Assembly: GCF_003384725.1 (NCBI RefSeq)
Contig: NZ_QNVV01000004.1
Span: forward strand, 1-64,000
Direction of reading: 5' to 3'
Origin: Chryseobacterium pennipullorum
Lineage (GTDB): Bacteria > Bacteroidota > Bacteroidia > Flavobacteriales > Weeksellaceae
DNA length: 64,000 nt
A program made the translations under genes and the position numbers. This document shows positions 9,081 through 18,644 of this stretch, piece after piece (position 1 is the first letter of the stretch; the number at the start of each line of letters is the position of its first letter). The notes beneath the pieces were generated by a model, which worked only from the letters and a program-made list of their open reading frames with translations, made no database searches and was not told the DNA's origin.

Positions 9081-10115
9081 TTAATTAAATCTATTCATTG
9101 AAACTTCTTCCTGCAAAGGAATATTTTCTTCAATACAACGGAATAGATCCCTGGCAAAATAGCAGCCATTCAGAATTCCACGGGCTCCAAGACCGTTGAA
9201 AACATGCAAATTCCTGAAGTCACGATGATTTCCGATGATCGGCCGCCGGTCTTTTACTGTAGGTCGGAATCCGAAATGCACTTCTGCAACCTCAAAATCA
9301 TAAGGATAAAATTCTGAAAGGCCATTTACTAATTGTGTAACTGCAGATTCGTCTATATGATGATGAAGCTGTTCTCTGTCGTAAGTTCCGCCATAAAAAT
9401 GAAGTCCATTATCCATGGGAAAAAGAAAATGCTTCTTTTTTATGGTGATGTGATCCGGTATCGGTTGGGAAAGCTTAACTCTGATATGGTGGCCTTTGTT
9501 CGGAATGACCCCAATTCCGGAAAAATAAGGATTCTCTTTCACCCCCATTCCTTCACAGAAAATGATATTCCCAAACACAAAATCTTTATAAGAGGATTCT
9601 AAAGGATGAAGTTGGCTGTAATCAAACTTTTCTTTTACCCAAAGATTATTTTTTTCAAAATAATTAAATAAACCGGCAAAAAATCCATTAACATTCAACC
9701 TGGCAGACTGACTAACCTTTCCCGTCCGAAAGTCATTTTTTACCACCTCTAAATGATCGAAATTTTCGTCAAGAAAGTTTGTTAATTCCGTATGAGCTGA
9801 TTTTTTCAGCCACAGATCCTGCTCGTTTTTGTCATGAAAAATCCGGTGAATGGGCGCATCGATCAAATAATTCTCCCCTGTATAGGATTCAATTTCTTTC
9901 AGGCTGTCTTTAAGGAAATCAATTTGTTCCTGGGCTTTCCAGAAAGTGGTGAATTTTTTCAGCACCACCGGATTAATAATTCCTGCAGAGACCTGAGAGG
10001 CACTTTTTCTTCCTTCAGAGAAGATCACAAAAGACTTATTATTCTTAATGAGCTGATGGGCAAAGAAAAGCCCGGCATACCCGTCCCCTACAATAATATA
10101 TTCTACATTTTTCAT
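9081..10115 (-). CDS. FAD-dependent oxidoreductase, DAO/ThiO-like
   Basis: A flavoprotein of the D-amino-acid oxidase/glycine oxidase fold with 344 residues. The N-terminus binds FAD through a Rossmann motif (YIIVGDGYAGLFFAHQL, with Asp and Tyr in the GxGxxG loop). A mid-protein segment GVIPNKGHHIRVKL and the C-terminal FGFRPTVKDRRPIIG followed by FNGLGARGILNGCYFA are typical of the DAO superfamily, which oxidises small amino or imino substrates. The specific substrate cannot be told. The protein has no signal peptide and is likely cytoplasmic. An unusual inverted repeat lies in its upstream region (10145-10196). Confidence 0.85.
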   Translation of the reverse strand: MKNVEYIIVGDGYAGLFFAHQLIKNNKSFVIFSEGRKSASQVSAGIINPVVLKKFTTFWKAQEQIDFLKDSLKEIESYTGENYLIDAPIHRIFHDKNEQDLWLKKSAHTELTNFLDENFDHLEVVKNDFRTGKVSQSARLNVNGFFAGLFNYFEKNNLWVKEKFDYSQLHPLESSYKDFVFGNIIFCEGMGVKENPYFSGIGVIPNKGHHIRVKLSQPIPDHITIKKKHFLFPMDNGLHFYGGTYDREQLHHHIDESAVTQLVNGLSEFYPYDFEVAEVHFGFRPTVKDRRPIIGNHRDFRNLHVFNGLGARGILNGCYFARDLFRCIEENIPLQEEVSMNRFN

Positions 10116-10144
10116 ATGTGAAATTTCATTTATTTACCAGGTTA

Positions 10145-10196
10145 TATGCAATCGTCCTGGATTATTGATTGGCCATAAACAAAAGACGATTGCATA
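10145..10196. repeat. 12-bp inverted repeat with 28-nt spacer
   Basis: TATGCAATCGTC (10145-10156) is perfectly repeated in inverse orientation as GACGATTGCATA (10185-10196). It lies between the start of the FAD oxidoreductase gene at 10115 and the gldN terminator, so it may be an operator or a leader hairpin of that gene. Confidence 0.8.
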
Positions 10197-10201
10197 ATAA
10201 A

Positions 10202-10229
10202 AAAACCTGAGTAAAAATACTCAGGTTTT
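10202..10229 (-). terminator. Terminator of the gld/T9SS operon
   Basis: A perfect 12-bp stem AAAACCTGAGTA/TACTCAGGTTTT with a 4-nt loop. On the minus strand it is followed by a T-tract and lies 20 bp after the gldN stop, so it ends the T9SS operon. Confidence 0.93.
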
Positions 10230-10249
10230 GTATAAATATCAAGTGAAAT

Positions 10250-11188
10250 TTAGTAATTCCACATATCATTTTCCATTTCCAGGATCTGCGATTTGATTCT
10301 ATCGCTCTCTTCAAGCTGATCGTCAGCATCTTTAGGGATATAATCTTTAATTGTACCGTCTCCTAAACCGCTTGATGACTTATAGATGATCGAAGAGAAT
10401 CTTCTAGCATTGATGATATCATCGAAAGATAAGTCGGCAGATGAATTCTTTCTGTTGAAAACATAATTGTTAGCCAAAATATCCCTTGCATTCGGATAGT
10501 AGATCCAGAATAAATCGATAAGGTCGTCATTGCTCGCAATAGGTTTCCCATCAGGTCCGATCACCCCCTGTACGGCAGGATCCGGTCCCATAGCGGCAAT
10601 ACCTAAAGGTCTGTACTTCATTTGTCCGTCTCTTTTATCTACAAACCACATTCCCATAATTTTAAGAACTTTTACTTTATCGGTAGTCGTCTTAAATACA
10701 TCGGTATATTCTTTTTTCTCCTGCTCCGTCAATTGTCTTCCGGAGTTTAGGATATCGATAGCAGCATCATTGATAGTTACTTTTTCCAGTCTTTTCTGAA
10801 TCCCTTCAGGAGAAAGCTTTACAGTAAAGTTTTCGTCATCATATACCTGCTCGATTTTGCCACTCAAAGCGGCATCCAGCAATAACTGATATAATGATCT
10901 GGTAGGCGTGGAAAGAAGACCGTCCGGATTGTCATAATAGAATGGCTGATTGATTTTGTCATTCATATCAATGATCTCCCATACAAACATACTCTTAAGA
11001 ATATCTTTATCTTCAACAAAACCATATTCAAGAGGTTTTACTGTTTTATCTATAATAGTATCACCAACTTTTTGTTTATTCTCCGCTCTCATCTGCCTGA
11101 ACTCCTCTGGAGAAGAAGCGTTCAGAATAGTCTGGGAAAAAGCAAATCCCGAAACTACTACTAAAAGGGTGCTAATATATTTTTTCAT
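10250..11188 (-). CDS. gldN: T9SS ring component GldN (PorN)
   Basis: Periplasmic component of the type IX secretion system that forms, with GldK, a ring at the outer membrane. It is 312 residues, the usual length. A cleavable signal peptide (about residues 1-19, ending FAFSQT) is followed by a family-typical body with YGFVEDKDILKSMFVWEIIDMNDKINQPF, VLKIMGMWFVDKRDGQMKYRPLGIA and DLFWIYYPNARDILANNYVFNRKN. It is the last gene of gldK-gldL-gldM-gldN, 20 bp after gldM, and is followed by a strong terminator. Gene order and sequence both fit; loss of gldN in flavobacteria abolishes secretion and gliding. Confidence 0.97.
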   Translation of the reverse strand: MKKYISTLLVVVSGFAFSQTILNASSPEEFRQMRAENKQKVGDTIIDKTVKPLEYGFVEDKDILKSMFVWEIIDMNDKINQPFYYDNPDGLLSTPTRSLYQLLLDAALSGKIEQVYDDENFTVKLSPEGIQKRLEKVTINDAAIDILNSGRQLTEQEKKEYTDVFKTTTDKVKVLKIMGMWFVDKRDGQMKYRPLGIAAMGPDPAVQGVIGPDGKPIASNDDLIDLFWIYYPNARDILANNYVFNRKNSSADLSFDDIINARRFSSIIYKSSSGLGDGTIKDYIPKDADDQLEESDRIKSQILEMENDMWNY

Positions 11189-11208
11189 AATAAATTACAA
11201 TTTTAGTC

Positions 11209-12801
11209 CTATTGAACATTAATAATTATAGGAGTAATGTTTTTAAGCGTTTGTCCTTCCAGACCTTGTGCTGTTGCTTTAATATCAAAAATAGAAACTA
11301 CATCTCCTGTTCTAAGATTCTTGATCAGTCCAGCTGCATCATTCAATGAATTACCATGAATCAATAACGCTGCTCTACCTGGCACTCTTACCATAAACTG
11401 AGTAACAGTAAATGAAACCGGGAAGTCGAAATCAGGAATTGCTGCCTGTACAGATTGGTTCGGAATAGAAGTAGCCGGCATCGACAATACATTCTGTCCT
11501 CTCATCTGACCTTGCGGTGGCGGAACATTCTTAATTCTATATTCGAATACCTGAGATACGGTTTTTCCATAAGGATCTACTCCTGATAGAGTCAGTTTCA
11601 CGGTAGTACCTGTTGAAGGTTTCACAATCCATTTACCAGGTCCTGTATTTCTTACGCTGGCTCCCGGAGCAGATAATGAAAGCTTAGCATTATCAGCACC
11701 TAATATAGATCCGGATACCGGATTCTCAAGTCCTCTGTACATTACGTTCATTTTGTCCGCAGAAAGCAATAATCCTTTTTCAAGTTTTACTTCTCTAGGA
11801 CCTGCAATCACGTTATACGTGTGTGTCCATGGGAAGCTTTGCGGCTTACCTGAAGCATCTGTCAACGTAATGGTACCTGCTAATTTATGTTCACCAATTC
11901 CAGCGCCAGAGATTGGGATAATTCCCTTACCATTCTCTACTCTGCTTACTCCTGAGATATTGATCTTATTACTGTTAGAATAAGTTCCCAACATTACTTT
12001 TACTTCAGCCTGCTTACCAGCCTGGATATCAACCGGACCTGAAACAATTGGCTCATAGCTTGTAAATTTGATGCTTGCATCCACTTTTTCCTGAAGGAGT
12101 AATGCCAGTGCATCAGACTGAACATTTCTGGCATCATTTTGGATAATTTCCAAATTGGAGATCGCAGCGATCAGTGGCTGATGGTAGAATTTATTCTGGA
12201 ACCAGGTTTTCTCATTTGGAGATTTTCCTTTCGGATATTCTGCAATAAGAGATTTGTTTGCTCTTTCTACTAAATCTTTAAGCTGGGCATTATTTCCGAA
12301 AGTAGTATTGATATAATTTCTTACATCATCAATTTTAGCTTTCAGTTCCAATGCATTTTTTGAAGGGGTATTTTCATCGCCTTCAGTAAAGAAGTATTCT
12401 GTAGTCGCTTCATTATTATTCAATGCAGCAAAATTTTCGCTTACATCAATCTCTTTTCCTGTTTTAGGATCTTTATCATGAAAGTCAGAATTCTTTTTCA
12501 GTAAATCTTTAATACCTTGCGCAGAACTTACTAATGCATCAATCTTAGCTTTCAATACTTTGTATTCTGACCAAGGTTGTGCGTATGTATCCGGAACCTG
12601 TTGTGCTTTGGCTTCCAGTGTTCTTTCAAATATCTTTTCGTTCTTCTTCTCTGTTAAACTTCTTGTTTCGTTCAGCGCTTTGGTAGAGTCATAATATGAT
12701 CTGATGATTTCTGCATCAATATTGAGGGCCATCATCGCGATGAACACCAGATACATCAGGTTGATCATCTTCTGACGAGGGGTCTGTTTTCCTTGTGCCA
12801 T
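11209..12801 (-). CDS. gldM: T9SS motor component GldM (PorM)
   Basis: Inner-membrane motor protein that pairs with GldL to use the proton gradient and spans the periplasm toward the GldK/GldN ring. At 530 residues it has the normal length. The N-terminus begins MAQGKQTPRQKMINLMYLVF, a short cytoplasmic part followed by the single transmembrane helix (about 15-32, LMYLVFIAMMALNID), with a long helical D1 domain and three beta-rich domains after it. The proline-rich segment NVPPPQGQMRGQNVL lies before the last domain. It is 50 bp after gldL and 20 bp before gldN. Confidence 0.97.
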   Translation of the reverse strand: MAQGKQTPRQKMINLMYLVFIAMMALNIDAEIIRSYYDSTKALNETRSLTEKKNEKIFERTLEAKAQQVPDTYAQPWSEYKVLKAKIDALVSSAQGIKDLLKKNSDFHDKDPKTGKEIDVSENFAALNNNEATTEYFFTEGDENTPSKNALELKAKIDDVRNYINTTFGNNAQLKDLVERANKSLIAEYPKGKSPNEKTWFQNKFYHQPLIAAISNLEIIQNDARNVQSDALALLLQEKVDASIKFTSYEPIVSGPVDIQAGKQAEVKVMLGTYSNSNKINISGVSRVENGKGIIPISGAGIGEHKLAGTITLTDASGKPQSFPWTHTYNVIAGPREVKLEKGLLLSADKMNVMYRGLENPVSGSILGADNAKLSLSAPGASVRNTGPGKWIVKPSTGTTVKLTLSGVDPYGKTVSQVFEYRIKNVPPPQGQMRGQNVLSMPATSIPNQSVQAAIPDFDFPVSFTVTQFMVRVPGRAALLIHGNSLNDAAGLIKNLRTGDVVSIFDIKATAQGLEGQTLKNITPIIINVQ

Positions 12802-12851
12802 TCTCTTTTCTTTTTGTTTAGATTAAATAGTTATTTAGAAATGGTTGGGAA

Positions 12852-13544
12852 TTAAGACTTCATCGCGGTAAGCATACCACCATAAACTCTGTTTAAACTG
12901 TTAAGATTAGATGTTAAACCTTGTAATTCTTGGTTGAATTTTTCAGATTGCTCTGCAGATTTCTGCATATCTGCCACATACTTGTTGGCAAATTCAGACT
13001 GCTTTTTACCGCTTTCTAACTGCATTGCATATAAAGCGTTCATGCTTTCCATATGCTGAGCAGCTTTATTCAGCTGATCATTATACTTATGAGTAGAAGC
13101 AGAAACATCCACAGTTTGGTTGATCTGATCTACAGAACTTGAAAATTTATCGATTCCTGTTCTTAATCTTTCGAATAACTGAACATCCAGCCTTGCATCT
13201 TCAAGCATTTTGTCTAATTTGTTAGAAAGGGAGTTTTCCATTTCAGCAAACATAGCGCTTGTATTTTTAGAAGATACATTAGAATGTAAAGGGTTGGGAT
13301 TAGCATGCTTATCTAATAATTCAGGATAAACATTTTCCCATGCATATGACTCTTCAGTTTTAGGAGGGTCGAATGCGAAAATAATAAAGATAATAGCCTC
13401 CGTAATAAGCCCCACGGTAAGAGCGATATTACCATTAATTGGTCCCAGGGTAATGTGAGTAATTTTAAGCCAAGCTCCAAGAATTACAATTGCAGCACCG
13501 AATGAATAGAAGAAATTCATCCAAGCATCTTTAGTCTTAAACAT
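12852..13544 (-). CDS. gldL: T9SS motor component GldL (PorL)
   Basis: Inner-membrane stator protein of the T9SS motor, 230 residues. Two transmembrane helices are visible near the N-terminus (about 10-27, MNFFYSFGAAIVILGAWLK, and 36-56, NIALTVGLITEAIIFIIFAFD). The second contains the conserved acidic residue Glu in GLITEAIIF that is thought to act in proton transfer. The rest is a long cytoplasmic helical coiled region rich in Gln, Asn, Lys and Ala. GldL works with GldM. Position after gldK and before gldM matches the conserved operon. Confidence 0.97.
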   Translation of the reverse strand: MFKTKDAWMNFFYSFGAAIVILGAWLKITHITLGPINGNIALTVGLITEAIIFIIFAFDPPKTEESYAWENVYPELLDKHANPNPLHSNVSSKNTSAMFAEMENSLSNKLDKMLEDARLDVQLFERLRTGIDKFSSSVDQINQTVDVSASTHKYNDQLNKAAQHMESMNALYAMQLESGKKQSEFANKYVADMQKSAEQSEKFNQELQGLTSNLNSLNRVYGGMLTAMKS

Positions 13545-13599
13545 ATTGAGTTAGTTTTTTTAATGTTAAATAAAATCGTTATTGAAAGTAATAGTCTGG

Positions 13600-15021
13600 T
13601 TATCTGTTAACTCTTCTTGGCTTCACAGCTGCTTCAGGAATGTCCTGTACAGTTCTAAATCCGATATAGCTTCTTGCAGAATCCTTTCTCTCCCAATCTC
13701 TTGCCCCTGTCATCAATGCATATCCTATATCTTTCCACGATCCACCTCTTACAGATTTTTTAGTATCCTTTTTATCTTTTGTAGAAGGATTTAATGTAGA
13801 AGAGAATCCGTATGAAGAATTGTTATATGCTGATAATGTCCACTCAGAAACGTTTCCAGCCATATCAAATAGCCCATACCCATTTTTCTTAAATTTCTTA
13901 ACTGGCGCTGTATATGTATAAGTACCTTTTTTCTCGTCTTCCATGTAGTTACCTCTTTTTGGCTTGAAGTTGGCAAGGTAGCAACCTCTGTCATCCATCA
14001 GGTAAGGACCACCCCAAGGGTAAGTAGCATTTTGCATACCTCCTCTTGCAGCATATTCCCATTCGATTTCAGTAGGAAGACGGAACTGCAATGGTCTTTG
14101 TTTTTTTCTTTTTAAACTTTCGTTGTAATCAGTTTTCAATTTAGATCTGAAGTTACAGTAAGCTCTTGCCTGATCCCAGGTTACCCCTACTACAGGATAA
14201 TCTTTATAAGCCTTGTGCCAGAAATACTGCTCAAATAATGGCTCATTGTAGGCAAAGTGGAAATCCTTTACCCAAACCGTAGTATCGGGATAGATCGCGA
14301 TACTCTGGCTTTTCAGGTAATTAGCTCCTCTTTCGTTATCCGCAAGCGCAGCATCCATATCTCCCCAACGGTACGTATATTTAAGCTTGCTTACATCTAA
14401 AATTCTTTCGTTTCCTATTCTTGAAGAGGCCGGCAGATACAGAGATTCTAAAACTTCTGCGTATTCTACATCCGGATATTTTGATGTGCTCCAGTGTAAT
14501 GGAATTTTCCAGTCTAATCTTTTGCTGGCATCATAACTTCCTTCTTCGCGGCCTCCCTGGCCTTCCATATATTCCTGATAAGGGGTTAGGTTTTCTTCTT
14601 TTTTGGCAAGGTATGCGTAGTCTCCTATGCTTGCTCCTCTACCTCCGCCTTCGTCACCACCTTCGCCGGCAGCTTCAGCCAATAGAGTTCTTGCAATAGA
14701 ATCTCTTACGTAATTGATGAATACCCTGTATTCTGCATTAGTAGTTTCAGCTTCATCCATGAAGAAAGATGAAACAGTAACTGTTTTCAATGATGCTTTT
14801 TCAGGTGTATTTGTTGGATCCTGGTCTGCTAAACCGGCAACAAATGAACCTGCTGGAATTGCAACCATTCCGTATGGTCTTTCCGCAACAAATGATTTCG
14901 TTTTTTCTCTTGGTATCAATTCTCCTTTTGTTCCTGGCTTCCCTACAGAAGAGCTGCCACCACCTGAACAAGATACCGATGCTACTGACGCAGACAATAA
15001 TAAAAGAAATATCCTTTTCAT
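13600..15021 (-). CDS. gldK: T9SS lipoprotein GldK (PorK)
   Basis: Outer-membrane lipoprotein that forms the periplasmic ring with GldN. It is 473 residues, with a lipoprotein signal ending at Cys18 (SVASVSC). The body is a formylglycine-generating-enzyme (FGE/sulfatase-modifying) type fold: IPAGSFVAGLADQD near the start, FRLPTEIEWEYAARGG, then GYGLFDMAGNVSEWT and RGGSWKDIGYALMTGARD near the end. It lies 108 bp after glmS and 55 bp before gldL. A glycine-rich insertion (GEGGDEGGGRGAS) near residue 120 looks like a flexible loop of variable sequence in this family. Confidence 0.97.
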   Translation of the reverse strand: MKRIFLLLLSASVASVSCSGGGSSSVGKPGTKGELIPREKTKSFVAERPYGMVAIPAGSFVAGLADQDPTNTPEKASLKTVTVSSFFMDEAETTNAEYRVFINYVRDSIARTLLAEAAGEGGDEGGGRGASIGDYAYLAKKEENLTPYQEYMEGQGGREEGSYDASKRLDWKIPLHWSTSKYPDVEYAEVLESLYLPASSRIGNERILDVSKLKYTYRWGDMDAALADNERGANYLKSQSIAIYPDTTVWVKDFHFAYNEPLFEQYFWHKAYKDYPVVGVTWDQARAYCNFRSKLKTDYNESLKRKKQRPLQFRLPTEIEWEYAARGGMQNATYPWGGPYLMDDRGCYLANFKPKRGNYMEDEKKGTYTYTAPVKKFKKNGYGLFDMAGNVSEWTLSAYNNSSYGFSSTLNPSTKDKKDTKKSVRGGSWKDIGYALMTGARDWERKDSARSYIGFRTVQDIPEAAVKPRRVNR

Positions 15022-15129
15022 GTTAATTTTTATAATTAAGCCGTAAATATATAATTTTTTTAAGAAACTTTTAAGATTTTTTTTGAAATAACGGAAGAAA
15101 TCTAAATTTATTTTATTTACAACATTTTT

Positions 15130-16983
15130 TTATTCAACAGTTACAGATTTTGCTAAGTTTCTCGGCTGATCTACGTTTGCACCTCTGTATACAGCAATGT
15201 AGTAAGCAAGCAGCTGTAAAGGCACTGAAGCCACTATCGGAGAGAAACATTCTGATGTTTCAGGAATTTCAATCACATAATCTGCCATTTCGCTTACCTG
15301 GCGGTCACCTTTATTCACTACAGCGATAATTTTTCCTTTTCTAGCCTTAATTTCCTGAACATTACTTACAATTTTATCATAATGACCTCTTTTAGGTGCA
15401 ATAATGACAATCGGCATGTTTTCGTCGATCAACGCAATAGGGCCATGCTTCATTTCTGCTGCCGGGTATCCTTCTGCGTGGATGTAGGAAATCTCCTTCA
15501 GCTTTAAGGCTCCTTCTAATGCTGCAGGATAGTTATATCCTCTTCCAAGATAAAGGAAATTGGTAGTTTCTACAAAGTCTTTAGCGATTTCTTTAATCTG
15601 TTCGTGAGTTGTATTCAGGACTTCTTCAATTCTCTTAGGAATCGCGTCAAGTTCTGCAATAAGGCTCATAAAGTCAGCATTTCCTAGATTTCCGTTATGT
15701 TTTCCTAATTTAAAGGCAATCAAAGTAAGAATGGTAAGCTGAGCGGTAAATGCTTTTGTAGAAGCCACCCCGATTTCAGGACCGGCGTGTGTATAAGAAC
15801 CGGCATCTGTAATTCTTGCGATAGAGGAATCTACCACATTACATATTCCGTAAATAAATGCTCCTTTTTCTTTAGCCAGTTTTAAAGCAGCCATTGTATC
15901 TGCCGTTTCTCCTGACTGGGAAATGGCAATCACCACGTCTTTATCCGTAATAATTGGATTTCTGTATCGGAATTCTGATGCATATTCTACCTCTACAGGG
16001 ATTCTGGCATATTCTTCAATCAGGTATTCTCCGATAAGACCTGCGTGCCATGATGTTCCGCACGCGATAATGATGATTCTGTTGGCATTTTTAAACCTCT
16101 CCAGGTGATCCCAGATTCCGGCCATTTTAATGATGCCTTCATCTACAAGGAGTCTTCCTCTCATCGTATCATGCACCGATTTAGGCTGTTCGAAGATTTC
16201 TTTCAGCATGAAATGCTCATATCCTCCCTTTTCAATCTGCTCCAGGTTCAGTTTAAGCTGCTGAATTTCAGGTTGAATTTTGGAATTTTCAGTGATTGTT
16301 CTGATATCTACTCCATTTTCAAGAGAGATTGTTGCCATGTGTCCCTCTTCAAGATAAATAGCCTCTTTTGTGAATTCAACGAAAGGAGAAGCATCAGAAG
16401 CAATAAAATATTCTTTATCTCCAATTCCAATGGCTAAAGGAGATCCTAATCTTCCTACAACCAGAATTCCCGGATAATCTTCATGAAGCACGGTAATCGC
16501 ATACGCTCCATATACTTCATTCAGGGCATATCTTACCGCTGTTGGGAAATCAATCTCCGGATTAAGATCCATAAAATACTGGATAAGGTTCACCAATACC
16601 TCGGTATCGGTTTCCGACTGGAATGTAAAACCTTTTTCACTCAGCATCTTTTTAATGGTATCATAATTTTCGATAATCCCATTATGAACGATTGCTATTT
16701 TTCCGTTATTTGACAAATGTGGGTGTGAATTTCTGTCACTTGGTACCCCGTGGGTAGCCCAACGTGTGTGTCCCATTCCGATTTTCGCAGTTCCTTTCAG
16801 TTCTTTCGAAATATTCACCAAATCATCAACCTTACCTTTTGTTTTTTCAACTTCAAGCTTATTGTTTGAGCCTTCTAAAACAATTCCGGCACTGTCATAC
16901 CCTCTATATTCTAATCTTCTAAGACCATTGATAACAATATCATAAGCGTCCTGAAAACCTGTATATCCTACTATTCCGCACAT
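15130..16983 (-). CDS. glmS: Glutamine-fructose-6-phosphate aminotransferase (isomerizing)
   Basis: Makes glucosamine-6-phosphate from fructose-6-phosphate and glutamine, the first step toward UDP-GlcNAc for peptidoglycan and lipid A. The 617-residue protein shows the class II glutaminase nucleophile Cys2 (MCGIVGYTG), the glutaminase loop HTRWATHGVPS, and two SIS sugar-isomerase domains with the motifs ACGTSWHAG and SQSGETADT; it ends in the C-terminal PRNLAKSVTVE. It sits between a DUF4270 lipoprotein gene (27 bp upstream) and gldK. The layout suggests co-transcription with the T9SS genes. I see no glmS riboswitch, which is not expected in this group. Confidence 0.98.
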   Translation of the reverse strand: MCGIVGYTGFQDAYDIVINGLRRLEYRGYDSAGIVLEGSNNKLEVEKTKGKVDDLVNISKELKGTAKIGMGHTRWATHGVPSDRNSHPHLSNNGKIAIVHNGIIENYDTIKKMLSEKGFTFQSETDTEVLVNLIQYFMDLNPEIDFPTAVRYALNEVYGAYAITVLHEDYPGILVVGRLGSPLAIGIGDKEYFIASDASPFVEFTKEAIYLEEGHMATISLENGVDIRTITENSKIQPEIQQLKLNLEQIEKGGYEHFMLKEIFEQPKSVHDTMRGRLLVDEGIIKMAGIWDHLERFKNANRIIIIACGTSWHAGLIGEYLIEEYARIPVEVEYASEFRYRNPIITDKDVVIAISQSGETADTMAALKLAKEKGAFIYGICNVVDSSIARITDAGSYTHAGPEIGVASTKAFTAQLTILTLIAFKLGKHNGNLGNADFMSLIAELDAIPKRIEEVLNTTHEQIKEIAKDFVETTNFLYLGRGYNYPAALEGALKLKEISYIHAEGYPAAEMKHGPIALIDENMPIVIIAPKRGHYDKIVSNVQEIKARKGKIIAVVNKGDRQVSEMADYVIEIPETSECFSPIVASVPLQLLAYYIAVYRGANVDQPRNLAKSVTVE

Positions 16984-17010
16984 ATTCTGTCTAGTGTTTA
17001 TTTAATTGTG

Positions 17011-18630
17011 TTATTTTTTTGTTCCGTAAGTAACCCTCAGTTTAATTCTGTGTGGATTTATCTTCTCTGATCCTACGAGAACCGTTCTGTTCATATCAAT
17101 TGATCTGGTGGTATATTTTGCTCCTGCAGCTGCTCCCTGTGCACTTCTCAGGAATGAGCCCGCAGCAATATATAATGGCTTATTAACGATTACGTTTCCA
17201 TCAGCATCTTTTACCCCTTCAACAATATCTTTAACGGTCTTCGTTACGACAAAGTCATAATACTCTGGAGTTTTATTATAATTGTAAATATTAAATCCAA
17301 GATTGGCATCTGAAGTAAAATCTGTCAGAGTTTTTCCATCTTTTTGAGAGGTCTGAACAAGAGTAAACTTACGATCTCCATCCACTGAGTGGGTATTCTT
17401 CCACGTTGCAGGATCTACAAACACCCGAATTCTGGCCCCTATAATAGCTGCTTTATTTTTCTGATACAGAGTCTTAAGTGAGTCGATCGTCGTGTCCGGG
17501 ATTTTTACCCCAATGGAAGGACCTCCCATTCCCTGAACAAAAAGTCTCGGATCACCATTTACCTGATTGCTGCCAGCCAATGCTGTGGAAACCGCCGATC
17601 CAGCTCTGTTGTATTCATACAAACCGATACGTGCATTAGGAGACGTCAGGTTAAAATCAAGATTTGCCTGTTGACGTGTTACCGTACCATTTGTTGTTCT
17701 GTCATATTTATAATACATGATAAGTTCCATATCATTAGGTGAAAACTGGAACAGGTAACCATCTGTAGCTTCTGCAGAAATTTTAATTCCTTTAAAGTAC
17801 CTGATAAAGTTTGCCGCATCCTGAAGTTCCGGTTTCCCTTTTTTATCCGCGATATGCGTCTGGAAGAAGTCTTTATCCAGTCTCATCCTGAACCCAAGGT
17901 TACCGGTAAACACCGTTGTATTATCAGATTTTTTCGTAATCGACACTGTACTTACATTTCCGTCGAACACAGCAGATCCCAGTAAAGCACCGGTACTCAC
18001 ATTTGCATTGGAACGTGTAAACGCCTCTGTATTCGTATCCAGGAAGGTAGTTACTTCATGTACATTGATCTTCATTGATTTGGAAGCTCCACCTATTCTT
18101 CCGTATTTACGTACGGGGTAGCTCTTTTTTTCAATGGAAACACTTACCAGCTCATCACCGATAGGAAAATTATTTTTATCATAAGCCCCCGGAGCCTTTA
18201 TGGAGTCTGAAATATAATAGATATCATCTGCTGTATTGGCAGGAGTTCTCAAAACAAGAACGACAGAGTCTACGATTGGTTTTGGTCCGTTGAAATCGAA
18301 ATTGTTTACAGGCATTCTCAGCTGTGTCACATACGATGCTCTCTGCATACCGAATTGTCCTTCATTGAAGGCACCCAAAACACCTACCGATATGGAGGTC
18401 CCTGCAGTATTCAATCCACTGATAAGTTTTGAGGCGTCACTTCGGACCGAATCATTATTATTGATATTGTAAGCAATAAGGTCATGTGGAGTTTCATTGC
18501 CTTGTGCTGCATCTTTATCGAAGAGCTGTTCTCCAAGAGAATCTGCTTCCGGTTCGCAGTTATAAAGGATTGCACTTCCGAAAATCGCCAGCAAAACTGC
18601 GACGAAGGTCTTTTTAAGAGTATGAGTCAT
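17011..18630 (-). CDS. DUF4270 lipoprotein of the T9SS locus
   Basis: A 539-residue lipoprotein of the DUF4270 family, common in Bacteroidota and often next to the gld locus. A lipoprotein signal ends at Cys25 (SAILYNC). The sequence is rich in beta-structure, with family-like segments GVLGAFNEGQFGMQRASYVTQLRMP, VDSVVLVLRTP, and the C-terminal YTTRSIDMNRTVLVGSEKINPHRIKLRVTY. The function is not established. It lies 14 bp after the GT5-like gene and 27 bp before glmS, so it is probably part of the same transcript. Its position fits an envelope or outer-membrane role. Confidence 0.9.
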   Translation of the reverse strand: MTHTLKKTFVAVLLAIFGSAILYNCEPEADSLGEQLFDKDAAQGNETPHDLIAYNINNNDSVRSDASKLISGLNTAGTSISVGVLGAFNEGQFGMQRASYVTQLRMPVNNFDFNGPKPIVDSVVLVLRTPANTADDIYYISDSIKAPGAYDKNNFPIGDELVSVSIEKKSYPVRKYGRIGGASKSMKINVHEVTTFLDTNTEAFTRSNANVSTGALLGSAVFDGNVSTVSITKKSDNTTVFTGNLGFRMRLDKDFFQTHIADKKGKPELQDAANFIRYFKGIKISAEATDGYLFQFSPNDMELIMYYKYDRTTNGTVTRQQANLDFNLTSPNARIGLYEYNRAGSAVSTALAGSNQVNGDPRLFVQGMGGPSIGVKIPDTTIDSLKTLYQKNKAAIIGARIRVFVDPATWKNTHSVDGDRKFTLVQTSQKDGKTLTDFTSDANLGFNIYNYNKTPEYYDFVVTKTVKDIVEGVKDADGNVIVNKPLYIAAGSFLRSAQGAAAGAKYTTRSIDMNRTVLVGSEKINPHRIKLRVTYGTKK

Positions 18631-18644
18631 TAAAAATGTGTTTT

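Noticed and set aside
15022..15129. A glmS-type ribozyme or gldK promoter
   Set aside because: The 108-bp gap shows no ribozyme fold and no convincing TAnnTTTG with a -33 TTG; read-through from glmS is equally likely.
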